Assembly (NCBI GenBank): GCA_045837725.1 | Contig: JBEWZL010000238.1 | Location: forward strand, 124,001 to 188,000 | Direction: 5' to 3' | DNA: 64,000 nucleotides | DNA from: Vermamoeba vermiformis | Lineage: Eukaryota > Tubulinea > Echinamoebida | Shown: in pieces, positions 11,692 to 23,681 of the stretch | Layout of the letters: each line of letters opens with the position of its first letter | Numbering within the stretch: the first letter of the stretch is position 1 | Notes under the pieces: model-generated | The model's database searches: none | The model's input: the letters and a program-made list of their open reading frames with translations, nothing else | What the model was told of the DNA's origin: nothing | Position numbers and translations under genes: made by a program

Positions 11692-13927
11692 TTACGTCAG
11701 ACATCCAATAAACTGCAAAATGTCTGACGAAACTGAACGCATAATCTCCTCCACTTGTAGTTTGAAATCATCTCGATAAGGATCGAGTTCCATAATGCGC
11801 ATACTCAGCTCTACATAGCCAAGCGCAGCTGTAACTATACGAATAACAATATTAACAAATGCATTGTGATTTCAATGACATCATCGTACCTGATCCGAGA
11901 TTGATCAAAACATTGAAAAATGTTTCGTCTTGCACTTCATTGTATATTAATATACCCACCCCATCGCTATATATGGTCAGTATAGATACACAATACTAGA
12001 ATTTACTTACTCGGCCAGTTTCGCTACGCAGTACTCGGAGTTTACAATAAATTTGAAGTCGAATCCGCCCTTGCCGTCAGGAATGACCCAATAGTCCTGC
12101 GCGTCAAAGCACCGTGTCGTCACTGCCAGTGGTCGTGCAGCACAAATTTGCTCTGGCGGCACAAGTACACGACTGAACAGCTCGTACAATTGCTGCACTG
12201 CTTTCAGCACTCCTTTCAATTGCAACATATCGCTATGGGGGCATAGTTGTTGATTAGTTTTTACATATACGGGAGTTTGACTTACCTTTTAGATGCACGG
12301 ACTACGTCAAAGAGACTAAGGCCCGTGTGATAATATCGAAACACGAGTCCAAACGAATTCTCGAACTCAAAGCTGAACTCGGCTGTGATCAGATGTGGCA
12401 CTTTTTCTTCCCGTAGAATTTGATGTATTTTCTGCATATTCAAAGAAGGTTAAATAATCGATGTGTGTTAATATTTTTACGTACGAACTCTGTCTGTAAA
12501 TCTTCTGGACCAAAACACCAAATAATCTCAAACCAATTGCTGTGTTGATCGGCAACAATGTGTGCTTAGTAATTTGTTAGTATTATAGTCCTAACGCCTA
12601 TATTGATTTCGTACCATGTTTCTTTCTTTTCATCACCGTTAATGCGGGCTTTGTTTGGAGTATATTATGACGCACCAATAGCTCCGCCAAATGCTTTAAA
12701 TACAGTACTTCATTCGTCGGATGTTTTAATTGCACTTGGGGCGGTAAGCGCGGCACGCTGTATGGGACTTTGGTCCACGGCTTGGATGTACCAGCAAGAA
12801 TATCATCAATCGGCAGTGGCGAGCTGAGATATCGCATATTTTTATTGCGAATAAGTGTAACGAGCTCTGGTGTCGCACCAACGAGCTTGGCAGCTAATAC
12901 AAGTTTACGTTAATTCTCGGAAAATGGTATTAATTTGTACGGCGTATTGTGTTACCTTCTGCCATTGAGTCGTATACCGAATATTGGCACCGATCTATAT
13001 CAGCTCGACGGTAGAGTATATTGCCAATATTGTCGCTAGATAGGAAGTTAATTTTCTCTAGGCTATTTAATTATCCTACTACGTACCCTGAATATTTAGC
13101 GAGCAAAGAGATCTCGTTTGTTATTTCGTACTTGAAATCGTATCCACCTTCCCTATTTGGAACCATAATCGTGTGATTAGCAGAATAGTCGGTGTAGATC
13201 AGAAGAGGTTTGGTTGCATCGGTTAGTCCTGGAGCTGAGCAGTGTTGTATGTTGTACAATGTTTTAATGCCTCTTATAACATCATCAAGTCTAAGACTGA
13301 TGGAGCTTGTCGCGTATTAATAGTTGATCCAAACGATGCTCCAGTACAAAGTTTTGAAATTGACTTACTTTTCTCTTGCGTTGAGGTACTCTGCCAAACT
13401 GACTTCACCGCAATACTTTCGTCTTAATAGATAGCTGCGGCCATTGAATTCGAAATCGAAGTCTGCGACGAGCAGATCCGGAATAGGAAATTCTCGTAGC
13501 AGGCGATGCATCATCTTGAGAGATATAAAGATTATATATGTACAAGAAAGATGGTGGTTATATACCTTCTCTCTTATTCCTTCTCGCTTGTCTTCATGGC
13601 TCCAAACTTCAAAGAACAAATTACGCGCCAGATCTTCGAGCACCAATCCTGTAATACATTTAGGACGATAGATATGCAATTATACAAATCTGACATACTA
13701 TTATTGCCTTTGTTTTGGTTGATTTGGAGTGAGAGACGCTCTTCAGTAATTTTCCTTTGCACTAGCAAATCCGCAATTGTTTCCAACAATTCGCTGTAAT
13801 TTTGGTCATCTTTGTAATATCTAGTATTATTGCTATTTATCATTTGGTTTTTTCCTGTTTGATTTTGAATTTGGTCGGACTTTGTCGGGGAGTGCAGCTG
13901 ACTGTTCGCAATTGATATGCTCGTCAT
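11692..13927 (-). CDS. Unrecognised protein built from two tandem copies of a two-part unit
   Basis: A multi-exon minus-strand gene running from MTSISIANSQLHSPTKSDQ to a stop at 11,694-11,692 (last residues DILQFIGCLT). No named domain is recognised. The protein shows an internal duplication. Part A appears as HRLLREFPIPDLLVADFDFE and again as HQILREEKVPHLITAEFSFE. Part B appears as MVPNREGGYDFKYEI and again as VIPDGKGGFDFKFIV, in the order A-B-A-B. A low-complexity polar N-terminus precedes the first unit. There is no signal peptide or membrane span, so it is likely cytosolic or nuclear. Several exon borders are approximate. Confidence 0.6.
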
Positions 13928-14048
13928 TAATACTACATATTATTTGTAGGGCAATCACTGATTGTATTTGAAAAAAAATTAAAGAGAAAAAAGGCGGTCA
14001 AAGAATGCTATGCAAACCAAATCTACTTGGCGGTCAAATTTATCAACG

Positions 14049-15373
14049 TTAAGGAACTTGTTGATATCCACGACCACGTCTCATAATCAAATAAGTTATT
14101 AGTGTCGCTATTCCAGCACTCGCAACGCATGTACTGGCCAAACCAAGACCGAGACCCCAATCCGTTACCGCCAGTTCTTGTGGATCGCTCAAAACATAGC
14201 CTTTAATAGGCCACGATCTATATATATGCATTAGTATATAAAATCAGAATAGTTAGGCGAATACTTGCCCGTCAGTAGCCCAAGATCCAACTGGTACGGA
14301 ATATTCGCCGCTAACTTCAAGAGCCATGGCTATATTGATCTTGTTGCCTATTTTGATCACGGGCTCGCCATTAGAATATTTTAAAAAGGCACCAAACGGA
14401 GCTGAAATCTCGACTGAATGCTGATCGGAGCTGAATCCGTAGTTCATTGCGCCTTTAAACGGTCCATCGACCTTATCTTCGACAAAGCAAATAGCCTCGC
14501 TATCACCAAAGAAATAAGGACCGTCAGGACAACGTTTTCTCTCGCTCTCGCTCATTGGATGTAGCTTATCGTAGTAAATCCACTCAGTGTAGGGCTTGTA
14601 AGTCGAATTTCCGGCCAAAGTGACGATGCCGCGCTTATTCTCATCCCTTGCCTTAACATAAGTAGCATTGTCGTTCATGGCGTGGAGCAAAAGATGCGCA
14701 GTGTTGAAAGTACCGTTGTACATCTCGAGTTCAAAGTGCATGTCGATGCCACAAACGAACGGATAATAGCCACCCAAATTAGTGCAATAGCCTGTGTCGA
14801 GGTTATCATCAACATCGAGCATGATTTGGATGTAAGATCGGCCAGCACTCGTCGAAGCATTAACTTGTTTTTCTGTTCGTTCAATATTTCCTTTGGCACG
14901 CATATACTATTGTCATAATTAATACCATACAGGTACAGACTTTGGAGCAATTTATATCATTATTATACCAAAATATTTTTGGATCCAAAAATTCAAAAAA
15001 TAATGTAATTACTTACAGCATACAGATTGTGCGCGTCATGTGTGAATTTGTACTCTAATAAGTTAGCATCATCATTATACACGTGTGGTGGCTGGCCGCA
15101 ACGCTCTTTAGAGTTTGTATCGTGGACATCTGGAATCCCATCTTGCAAGACTGACCCATCAGCTAAATCATCAGGGTCGCTGTGACTAGGAACGTCTTTC
15201 CAATCATCAAACTTGCCATCTATTTTAATAGGATAGCTCTTCTCGCTCAAACAAATTGAAACGAAGAATGCAACCAAAATCGCGACGCTCAACCAAGACT
15301 TCCTAATAATATTGTAAGTACAGTACTATATAATACGATTACTATAGTAATACTTGCATTGGTGGTTCCTCAT
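14049..15373 (-). CDS. Type-I membrane protein with CBM9/DOMON-like ectodomain
   Basis: Four exons (15373-15354, 15302-15017, 14906-14269, 14217-14049) give about 370 residues. The signal peptide (KKSWLSVAILVAFFVSICLS) spans the first intron. It is followed by YPIKIDGKFDDWKDVP, the usual opening of CBM9/DOMON-like beta-sandwiches that bind sugars or haem. The body has paired cysteines and several N-glycosylation sequons. A C-terminal span (GLASTCVASAGIATLITYLI) and the tail RRGRGYQQVP complete it. The last intron fits only with a GC-AG boundary (donor GCAAGT); a GT donor four bases on gives the wrong phase. The ligand is unknown and the domain call rests on the opening motif. Confidence 0.65.
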
Positions 15374-15699
15374 AAAACAGCGACGTTTCAAAAAAATAAA
15401 GGTTGTGAATCAACAACAAGGTCCCATTGACTCCGAGCGAATACCGCACTTGATGAGTCGCCGTCATTATTAATTGTTTAACCTGCGGTAACATGTACAG
15501 AAGGTTATGATGACAGAGATGTAATTACAATCGGATCAAACCATAGTTTTCACGAACAAAGACGTATTAGTAATGAAGGAGATTGATTTTATCAATAGAT
15601 GATTGTCATACTTGATAAATTGCTTTATGTCTATGTTTGGGTTTGAAACAGAATTGACCAAATAAGGCGAATGGATCACCATCGGAGCATGTGATTTTT

Positions 15700-15777
15700 T
15701 GTTCATAAATAGCTCTCAGAGTCGCTTTAGTCTCTCAACAAGCTTGTTACATACACCACTGCTAGTAATCACGCACT
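15700..15777 (+). promoter_or_regulatory. Probable core promoter and 5' leader of the HD-domain gene
   Basis: CATAAATAGC at about 15,704-15,713 is a TATA-like element 65 bp before the ATG. The leader between them is pyrimidine-rich. The upstream divergent gene starts at 15,373, so about 400 bp are shared. Confidence 0.35.
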
Positions 15778-17197
15778 ATGACTTCATTCTTCAATCCGTA
15801 CGATTCCGTAGCCAGGCAGTTCGTGCGCCAATTGCGCGACACTTACGAACAGATGTATGGTGTCAGTCAAGTGGCTGAATATGGTGAGATTATTGGATGG
15901 GTCGGAAATATGGCTTTGGTACGTTAGCGGTTCAATTTAGCAAAAATCAACGGATTTGAAATTGTCTTTAATAATTCAAAAATAATCCAGCGATAATCGC
16001 CTGTGTAATATGGAATTTTGATCGCATCTATTTGTTTGTTACACGATTAAATAAATTAATTATGGATTAGGAAATTATCGCCAACTCAGATGCGCTGTAT
16101 CACAACGTTGAGCATACAATGCACGTTACTCTCGTCGGACAGGTAAATAACATATATTCACTCACTTTAGCATCAATATTATCGTTTATTTTTGAGTGGA
16201 ATTCCGCAACCGTTACTAAGTGCCTCGATCTAATTTAATTTCCTTTGTTTAGGAGATATTACGAGGCAAGCATATTATGGAAGGAGGTGTTAGTCGAGAA
16301 GATTGGTTGCACTTCGTAGTGTCGTTATTATTCCACGATATTGGTTATGTAAAAGGAATCTGTTTGTAAGTACATCCGAATCTAGCTTTCTTATCCAATT
16401 TCATGATTATTTATATGATCTTATAGGGGAGATAAACCAACAGAAGGATTATATGAAGACGGTAAAGGCGGATTCGTTAAAGTAGCGGTTGGCTCGACGG
16501 ATGCGTCTTTAACTCCTCACCACGTCGATCGCGGCAAGTTATTCGTCAAACAACGCTTTGGAAATCACAAGGTAGGTCTTATATATTATATAGAATCTTT
16601 TTATTGCTATAACAAGTCCCCACAAAGTCATAGAAAAAAATTGCCTTTTAAGGTGCAAATCGGATCCAGCACACAAAGACTTGAAAATCACTGTAATATT
16701 GCCTAATATGTCTATAATAGATCCTCAAAGCCGATGTTATCGCTGCTAACATTGAACTCACTCGTTTCCCCGTGCCTCAGGACAGCGATCATGCCGACAC
16801 AACTGGATTCCCTGGTCTGGTACGTAGAACTCATCTTAGCCCCATATAATCCACTATTATATCATTCATATACCCATATAAACATATTTCTAATGTATTT
16901 TCGTAGGTCCGAGCGGCAGATCTGATCGGTCAATTGTCGGATCCTCGTTACTTGAGCAAAACACCAGCCTTGTTCTACGAATTCGCAGAAACAGGCGAGA
17001 CGAAGAAGAGAGGCTGGAATACACCTGCGGACATTAGAACGGCTTATCCTGGATTTTTCTGGCACTCTGTTGCGAATTACGTAAAACCAGCGCTGCAGCA
17101 TCTGGGAGTGACGCACAGCGGCAAGGTCTATCTCGCTAATTTATATGCGCAGGTGTTTGCTGTTGAACATGGCGCGCAGTTGGGCACTAAGCAGTGA
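15778..17197 (+). CDS. HD-domain metal-dependent hydrolase
   Basis: Six exons (15778-15918, 16071-16142, 16253-16365, 16427-16571, 16721-16819, 16907-17197) give 286 residues with every phase consistent. HD superfamily metal ligands are visible: HNVEHTMHV early in the domain, the central HD pair in SLLFHDIGYVKG, and a later aspartate in AADLIGQLSD. HD proteins hydrolyse phosphomonoesters, phosphodiesters or nucleotides. A long insert (EDGKGGFVKVAVGSTDASLT) and a second HH (LTPHHVDRGK) resemble bacterial HD proteins of unknown substrate more than cyclic-nucleotide phosphodiesterases. No signal peptide is present, so it is probably cytosolic. Acquisition from bacteria is possible but the gene is fully intron-bearing. 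Confidence 0.75.
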
Positions 17198-17494
17198 ATT
17201 TGAGCTTGCTGTTGCTACATCCGCGAGGACGAAATTTCCGAGCAAGTTTAATTGTACCAATGTAATAATAAACCTCATATAGGACTACAGCATATCGATA
17301 TTGAACAAATTTAAGACGTGTTTTTGCGAGATCTACAACGGCAACATTTTTCGCGCTACAATATCTTCAACTTTCAGCAAGCATTAACACAATCCATGAC
17401 ACTACTAGCTGCATATAGTTGATACATAATATTATTTAAGACATTGCATCGCGAATAACAAGCAGAAAATTGTTTCGAAAAAGAGCCGATCGAG

Positions 17495-19141
17495 ATGCAA
17501 CCAATTTATCCCGACAAAGCAACAGTTAATTTTTATATGCCCAGTGCATTAGAGACAAGTGCTTGGCAATTGTATTTATTAGGTAATTAGCCGTTAAAAT
17601 TTATTGGTTAATTATTTTAGATCTGGCCGAAATTAATTATTTATTTTAGTTGGCATTAATATTGCCGGATGGCTGTATAGTATTATAGTATTAGGAAAGC
17701 GATTTGCTATGCACAGGTTTTTTTATTTCAAGGTAATCTTAATTCGGGATCTCAAGATCAAAAAATGTGATCGACTAACAAAAAATTGTATTATAGAACA
17801 TAATATTATTTATGGCGGCAGTAGCATTATTATACGATGCTATATTGTTCTTTGCCGGTGCTTATCCTGAAATCAGATTTACAGCCATGATTTATTTGAG
17901 CGCCATTTTACCACGTTATTTTCAGTTTATGACGTAAGTACCATTATATTATATATTTAATAGTCCTATAGTATATACTTAATATTTTAGTAGTATTTAA
18001 TTAATTTCGCTGGGTTAGATACACATTGCTATTACTATATTTGGCAAGAGGATTAATTCTGCTGCACGGCAACGAAGTAAGTTAAAAATAGCATATAATT
18101 ATCAACTATTATATACATATCACATATATAATTATTAAATGCTTCAATATATTGTTATAAAAATATTTTATTTAATTCTGTGGATCCGTCAAATATTAAC
18201 TTTTTTCCTAATATAGAAATTGCTGTCACGAGTGCTGTACCCGACCTACGTATTCTCCATGGCTATATTCACGACACTATCAGTCGTACTGTCAGTGGCT
18301 ACTGGTCGCATCATTCAATTTTTAGTGTGGTACGATTTTATTGGCGGACTCGTTGTAGCACGTAAGTATAAAATAATACGCCATATATATATATTACTAT
18401 CGATATTAATATACTACCATAATTCGAATTTTTTACGACGATATCAAGTGCTAGATCTGAATAAACTTCAAGACGTGAAAAAATTATTCGGATCTACGCA
18501 AAACATTTGAATTATTTTTAAATAGATCTATATTAGTATTAATATAGATATGGCCTAATTAATACTAATGTCAATGCCTCTGTACAGTGATCGGTATCAT
18601 CGGCTCGTTGTTGTACTGGCGATTGCGCGCCATGTCATTGTCAGCCACAAAAAAGAAAAAAGTAAGCGCAAGAATAGAGCAATATGAATAGATATCATCG
18701 ATATATATATATTAATATTATCGTTATTATAGTTCCGTATTACTATAGTCTGCATTGGCACGTATTATTTTTTGAACGCAGTGCGCGTGTTGTTCAATAT
18801 TTTGATCATGTTGCATTTGAATCCGATTGAAGACGCGTTCAGACATTCACACACCTATAATCCTAATGCTTTCTATTCTATATTCATGGTACGTACTTTA
18901 TTATTTTATTTTTTGCGAATGGATCTGATCCCATCCATCTGCCAAAAATTTTATTATTTGTCTTCACGATTAATCTTTGCAAGTATTCTCCATCGTTTTT
19001 ATTGATAAATTTCCTTTTTAGGCACTAAATTTCTTCTCACGTACATTGCCAGCGCTCATTATCATCATTTGTGTGCGGTTAATGACGCACTTCAACCCTA
19101 GTACTGAACGGATCCGTTTGATTCACACTGTAAATAATTAA
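17495..19141 (+). CDS. Seven-transmembrane protein, possibly TOM1/THH1-like
   Basis: Eight exons join in phase from MQPIYPDKATVNFYM to a stop at 19,139-19,141. Seven hydrophobic segments are seen, including WQLYLLVGINIAGWLYSIIV, NIILFMAAVALLYDAILFFA, TLLLLYLARGLILL, SMAIFTTLSVVLSV, IGGLVVALIGIIGSLLYW, VCIGTYYFLNAVRVLFNILI and TLPALIIIICVRLM. A lysine cluster (ATKKKKFR) sits between spans 5 and 6. There is a short outside N-terminus and a short tail. The layout fits 7-TM proteins such as the TOM1/THH1 family or orphan GPCR-like proteins, but no diagnostic motif (DRY, NPxxY) is present. Function unknown. Confidence 0.6.
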
Positions 19142-19301
19142 ATTGTTAAGTTATTATTAATGGGCAGGTCCATTATGTAGTTTTTCATGCCCCGCGGTCG
19201 CATTTTCCAATTTGGACCTTTCTCATTACAAAAAACTTGATGCCAATTAGGTGTTAATTTATATATACATCTATTGTTACAAATATGAATGCTAAACGAT
19301 G

Positions 19302-22300
19302 CTAACTTTCAATAGTGAGCTGCAAATCGTCTTCTTCATCCGTAGCAAGTTTTTGGTACCTTGCAGCCGTGCGCGCATTGCACTTGCGCAAAGGAATTAA
19401 TCGTACAATAAGACCTATTCCCAACATTAATATTATAAATTGAGAGGAGCTGTCGGGTACGTACCAAGAGGCAATATGGATAGCGAGACAAGTAAGCACA
19501 CACTCCACTCAAATGCGTTGAGTGGCGTGGTCGAGAAGAAATTTCCACCGAACTGCACGAACATGATTTGCATAATAGCCGTGAAAATTATAATGCCAAC
19601 GAATATCCAATTGGTAAATATGCCTTTGAGCACGTTGATTTCTGCAGAAAATAAGTTAGTCCAAAAAAAAGTGAGATCTGAGTCCGGATATCCGTACCAT
19701 CATTAATTTTGCGACAATTGATCTCGTTGAAGATTTGAATGAACACAAATGTATTGAAGATCATCGTGTAGTGCACTGATGGTCCATCGATTGATTTCCC
19801 AGCTGGAATGTCCAACAACGTCGGTCCAAAGTAGACCATGCCCAACAATACCAAGCACTAGGCAGCCGTTAGTAATTTAACTCTAGTATTGATATTATAG
19901 TACCTGATAGACACCGACAACGCCAATATTCTTCAACATTCTTGGTGTGATTAGACGTCCTTGTCGGCCAGTAGGTGTGCGGTCAAGTACGTCACGCGTA
20001 GGCTTTTCCGTGCCTAGTGCGAGAGCAGCCATGCTGTCCATGATCAGATTGACCCACAAGAGCTGAATAGCGCGCAGTGGCATGCCGTAGTTAGATGTGG
20101 CGGTGATAGTAGCCGTCACTAAGGCCACGAAATTAGTCGTCAATTGGAACTGCAAAAACTTCTTGATGTTATCGTTGATATTTCGGCCCCACATCACTGC
20201 CTTCACGATCGATGCGAAATTGTCGTCCAGAATAATGACGTCTAAGCGATATAATTAGAAATCACAGTAGCTGTAAAAGGAATAATTACCTGAGGCTCTC
20301 TTGGCGACATCAGTGCCTGACAAGCCCATTGCCAGGCCAACATCAGCAGCTATAATAACGTTAGTCTAATGCTTTTTCATTTGTCCTTTACTAACCTTTC
20401 AACGCTGCCGCATCATTCGTTCCGTCACCGGTTACAGCAACAACTTCGCCCATGTCACGCAATCTAGTGATGTCGATTAGCAATGCTATTATGATAGACT
20501 AATGATGCTTACTTGTTGACTAGATTGAATTTGTCCATCGGTGTTGAACGGGCCAGGACACGCAGCCTTGGCAATAGTTCGTTAACTTGGTCCTCAGACA
20601 GGGCACGGAACTCGCTGGCATCAATAGCCACCTCGTCTAATCATAGCATTAGATATGTATTAGTAGCACTATTCATTATTACCGGTGCCTAGAATGGTGC
20701 ATTCTTCGGCGATCTTAATGGCGGTCTGAAGATCTGGTACAAGTCAAAGAAAGAATAACAAGAGAATAAGTGCTAATAGTGTTCAAGTATAAGGTAGTTA
20801 AGGATACTGTCGCCAGTCACCATTCTAACACAAATACCAGCCTTTTTGCATTGACTAACGGCTTCTGCGGCCTCACGTCTCAACGGATCGGCAATACCAA
20901 CAATAGCCAGCGCAGTTAGCTTAGTCTCGTTTTCTTCGTGAATACTCATCGCCTCAGCTGCAGTATGTCTAAAGTTACGATAGCCCAAGAACAAAGTTCG
21001 CAAGCCTGCAAAAAGTTAGAGTCTATTTCGAGATCCCGAGATCCGCTCACCTTTTTTGGCCAAGTATTCGGTATATTGACTTAACTCTTCTTTTTTCTGC
21101 TCATTCAACTCTGTGACTTGACCCTCTTTATCAACAATCGTATCGCACAACTTGAGCAGCAATTCTGGCTGGCCCTAAACAAGCATTTAGCGAGGGGTAC
21201 TTTCCAACAATGGTTCTTACTTTAATATGCAATCTATAATTGTGCACGTCGCCTGTGCGTTCTATCAGGGTAGACATTCGCTTTCGTTCGGAAGAAAAGC
21301 AGAGCACACCACAAGGGCTCGCATCACTGCGCCATTGTTTGTACTCGACACCCAACTCGTGCACGAACTTCAACAGTGCGCACTCGGTCTTGTTGCCTAT
21401 GTAATTGATTGGATGACCCTCTTTCATCTCAACGTCAGCTGTAGAATTGATGGATATGCCTTCGGAGATCAGATCTCTAAGGTGTTCGGGCAGATCTATC
21501 TCCAGAGGCACGCTTGAAAATACTATATCTCCTATTCGCCCCTAAGCTCAAGTTTGTTAGTGCGATATTCATTGTGTGCCAAAAAAGGACAATTAGGTTA
21601 TCTTACTTCTACGACCGACATCCGGTTTTCAGTCAGGGTACCAGTCTTGTCCGAACAAATAGTTGTAGCAACGCCCATAGTCTCGCAAGCATCGAGATGG
21701 CTAAAAAAATAAGCGTCAAAACCTGCTCAACGAGCCAACAGGCAAAAAGAAAACTGCCCTCACTGGGAATCGAACCCAAGACCTCTAGTTTACGAGACTA
21801 GCGCTCTGCCAACTGAGCTATAAGGGCGGTGTTGAAGGCGCCTTAAAGGAAAAAAAGCGCGACTCCGGAAAGACGAGACAGAGCTCCAACTTACCGCACT
21901 AGGTTCTGGTCTCGCATCATTTGCTTGACCGAGTATGCCAAACTAATTGTAACGGCCAATGGCAATCCTTCTGGCACGGCGACCACGACTATTGTAACTG
22001 CAACGATAAAGTTGTTGACCAATCTAAAGCACGTCAGCATATAATGTATCTTACTGCCTATCGAGTAACTTACTTCTTGAAATCTTTGGCTTCCCACGGT
22101 GAGTTCCAAAAATCGTTGAAGAACCACCACGCAGTAAGTATGACGAATATAGTAATAGCGACACCCAAGCCTACTTTGCCAATCAACTCGGCCAAGTCTG
22201 ATAGCTTCTCTTGCAGGGGAGTTTTATTCTCGTCTAAGCTCGACTCAACGGAACGAATAATGTTACCCCATTGCGAATTCATTCCAACAGCTAACACGAG

Positions 22301-23413
22301 CATAACGCCCATGCCATCAGTGACCTATTAGGATTAGTACAATGACATGTGTAGTCAGTAGGTCCCACTTACCGTCGATCCTGAAAACAGAAAAGCATCG
22401 AGCTCGTTTTTCCTTGCCGGCAATGACTCTCCAGTGATCGATGACTCGTCGACTCTAAGATCTAACACAACCATTCAGTATAATCTAGTCGTTATGATAT
22501 GCTAATATCGTACCATAGCCCTCAACGAGAACACCGTCACATGCAATCTGATCGCCTGGCTCTAATCTGACAATATCGCCAACAAAAATTTCATGCATGT
22601 CAACCATGACACGTTCTCCATCACGAATGACCTTCACACAGGTTTCTTCTTTCTTTTTGTTTAAGTCACGAAACTGTTTGTCTTTACTCCATTCGTTAAA
22701 CGTCTGTTTGGATTGGTTAGTCGCGACTGCAGATCTGAAAGTACTTAATATTAGCTTTACCGTAACTACAGCAACTATAATGACCGCCACTAATATAGCT
22801 ACACCGTCAATCCAGCCACTGTCATTTGAATTAACCTCAGTGGGTACAGCCACGCCGAGAATAATAGACACAACTGCAGCGACCGTCAGAATAATCACCG
22901 TATGGTCCTAACGAAGTAAAAGTATTAGAAACGAACACGTAATTAAGTAGCATATTTAGATCAATAGCAAGATAAAGGAATTATTATTCTGCGGATAATT
23001 AAGGAATTTTACGAGCAATCGCCAGCCAACTTACTTGCCAAACGGAGAAAAAGAGCTTGAATAAATTGAGGGGCGGTGACTCTTCGAATGTGTTGGTTCC
23101 ATAGCTGTACAGAGTCAAGGGAAAACCAGATCCGATTAAATATTACAATAAAATTTCAAAATTAAGGATACTATTTTCTGCGTGCCTCATAATTATCGTC
23201 CTCTTCAACACGTGGCAGACCCGCAACCAAATCTGTTTTTAAGCATTCTGCAAGATGTTCAAGCTTTGATCGAGTGTTTACAGTGGACGGGTCGCGATCT
23301 AGCATTATCTTGCGAAGATCTTCGTTTTCTATACCAAATACTGGCTCATAGTGATCTAAATCTTCCAGTTGAATAGCACTGTCTTTCAGGGATCTAAATC
23401 CGATCTGCGCCAT
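19302..23413 (-). CDS. Plasma-membrane-type Ca2+-transporting P-type ATPase (P2B)
   Basis: It pumps Ca2+ out of the cytosol at the cost of ATP. Minus-strand exons read in order. The N-terminus is [20 protein letters not shown]. Next come [17 protein letters not shown] before the first spans, [12 protein letters not shown], the actuator loop [14 protein letters not shown], the span-4 Ca2+ site [19 protein letters not shown], the phosphorylation site [19 protein letters not shown], the hinge [11 protein letters not shown] and [19 protein letters not shown]. The C-terminal tail after the last span is only about 30 residues (ending [12 protein letters not shown]), too short for the long calmodulin-binding autoinhibitory tail of animal PMCAs. 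A tRNA gene lies in one intron. At least 14 exons; the borders of small exons are approximate. Confidence 0.93.
21756..21827 (-). tRNA. tRNA-Thr (anticodon CGT), inside an intron of the Ca2+-ATPase gene
   Basis: Read on the minus strand from 21,827, the 72-base sequence folds into a full cloverleaf. The acceptor stem is GCCCTTA with TGAGGGC. The D arm is GCTC-AGTTGGCA-GAGC, the anticodon arm CTAGT-CTCGTAA-ACTAG and the T arm TTGGG-TTCGATT-CCCAG. Anticodon CGT reads ACG, so threonine. No intron and no encoded CCA. A- and B-box internal promoter sequences are present (TAGCTCAGTTGG and GGTTCGATTCC). It sits within the approximately 190-bp intron between the exon ending NLVR and the exon starting HLDACETMG, in host orientation. 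Confidence 0.95.
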
Positions 23414-23681
23414 TGAGAAGCGTATTTGTAGATTTGTGATTCGAAGTATATTATAACGAGATTACATATCAGTGTAATCTTGTCAGTTGTTGATGCTGTG
23501 GGCACGAAAAGGAAAAAACAAAAACCCGATCTTGCCCAAAAAAACGGCTAGGACCAAAAATAGCAAGCAGGGTAATTAATATGGCTAGAATTACGATTTC
23601 GAATTGAAGGATAATTTAATTAATGTACAGAAAAAAGGGTTAATTAACAGGTGCGTCCGCAGGTTGTTACGTATTTCGAAT

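Noticed and set aside
15778-17197. Possible myo-inositol oxygenase
   Set aside because: The HD motifs fit the wider HD hydrolase superfamily, but the MIOX-specific sequence blocks are absent.
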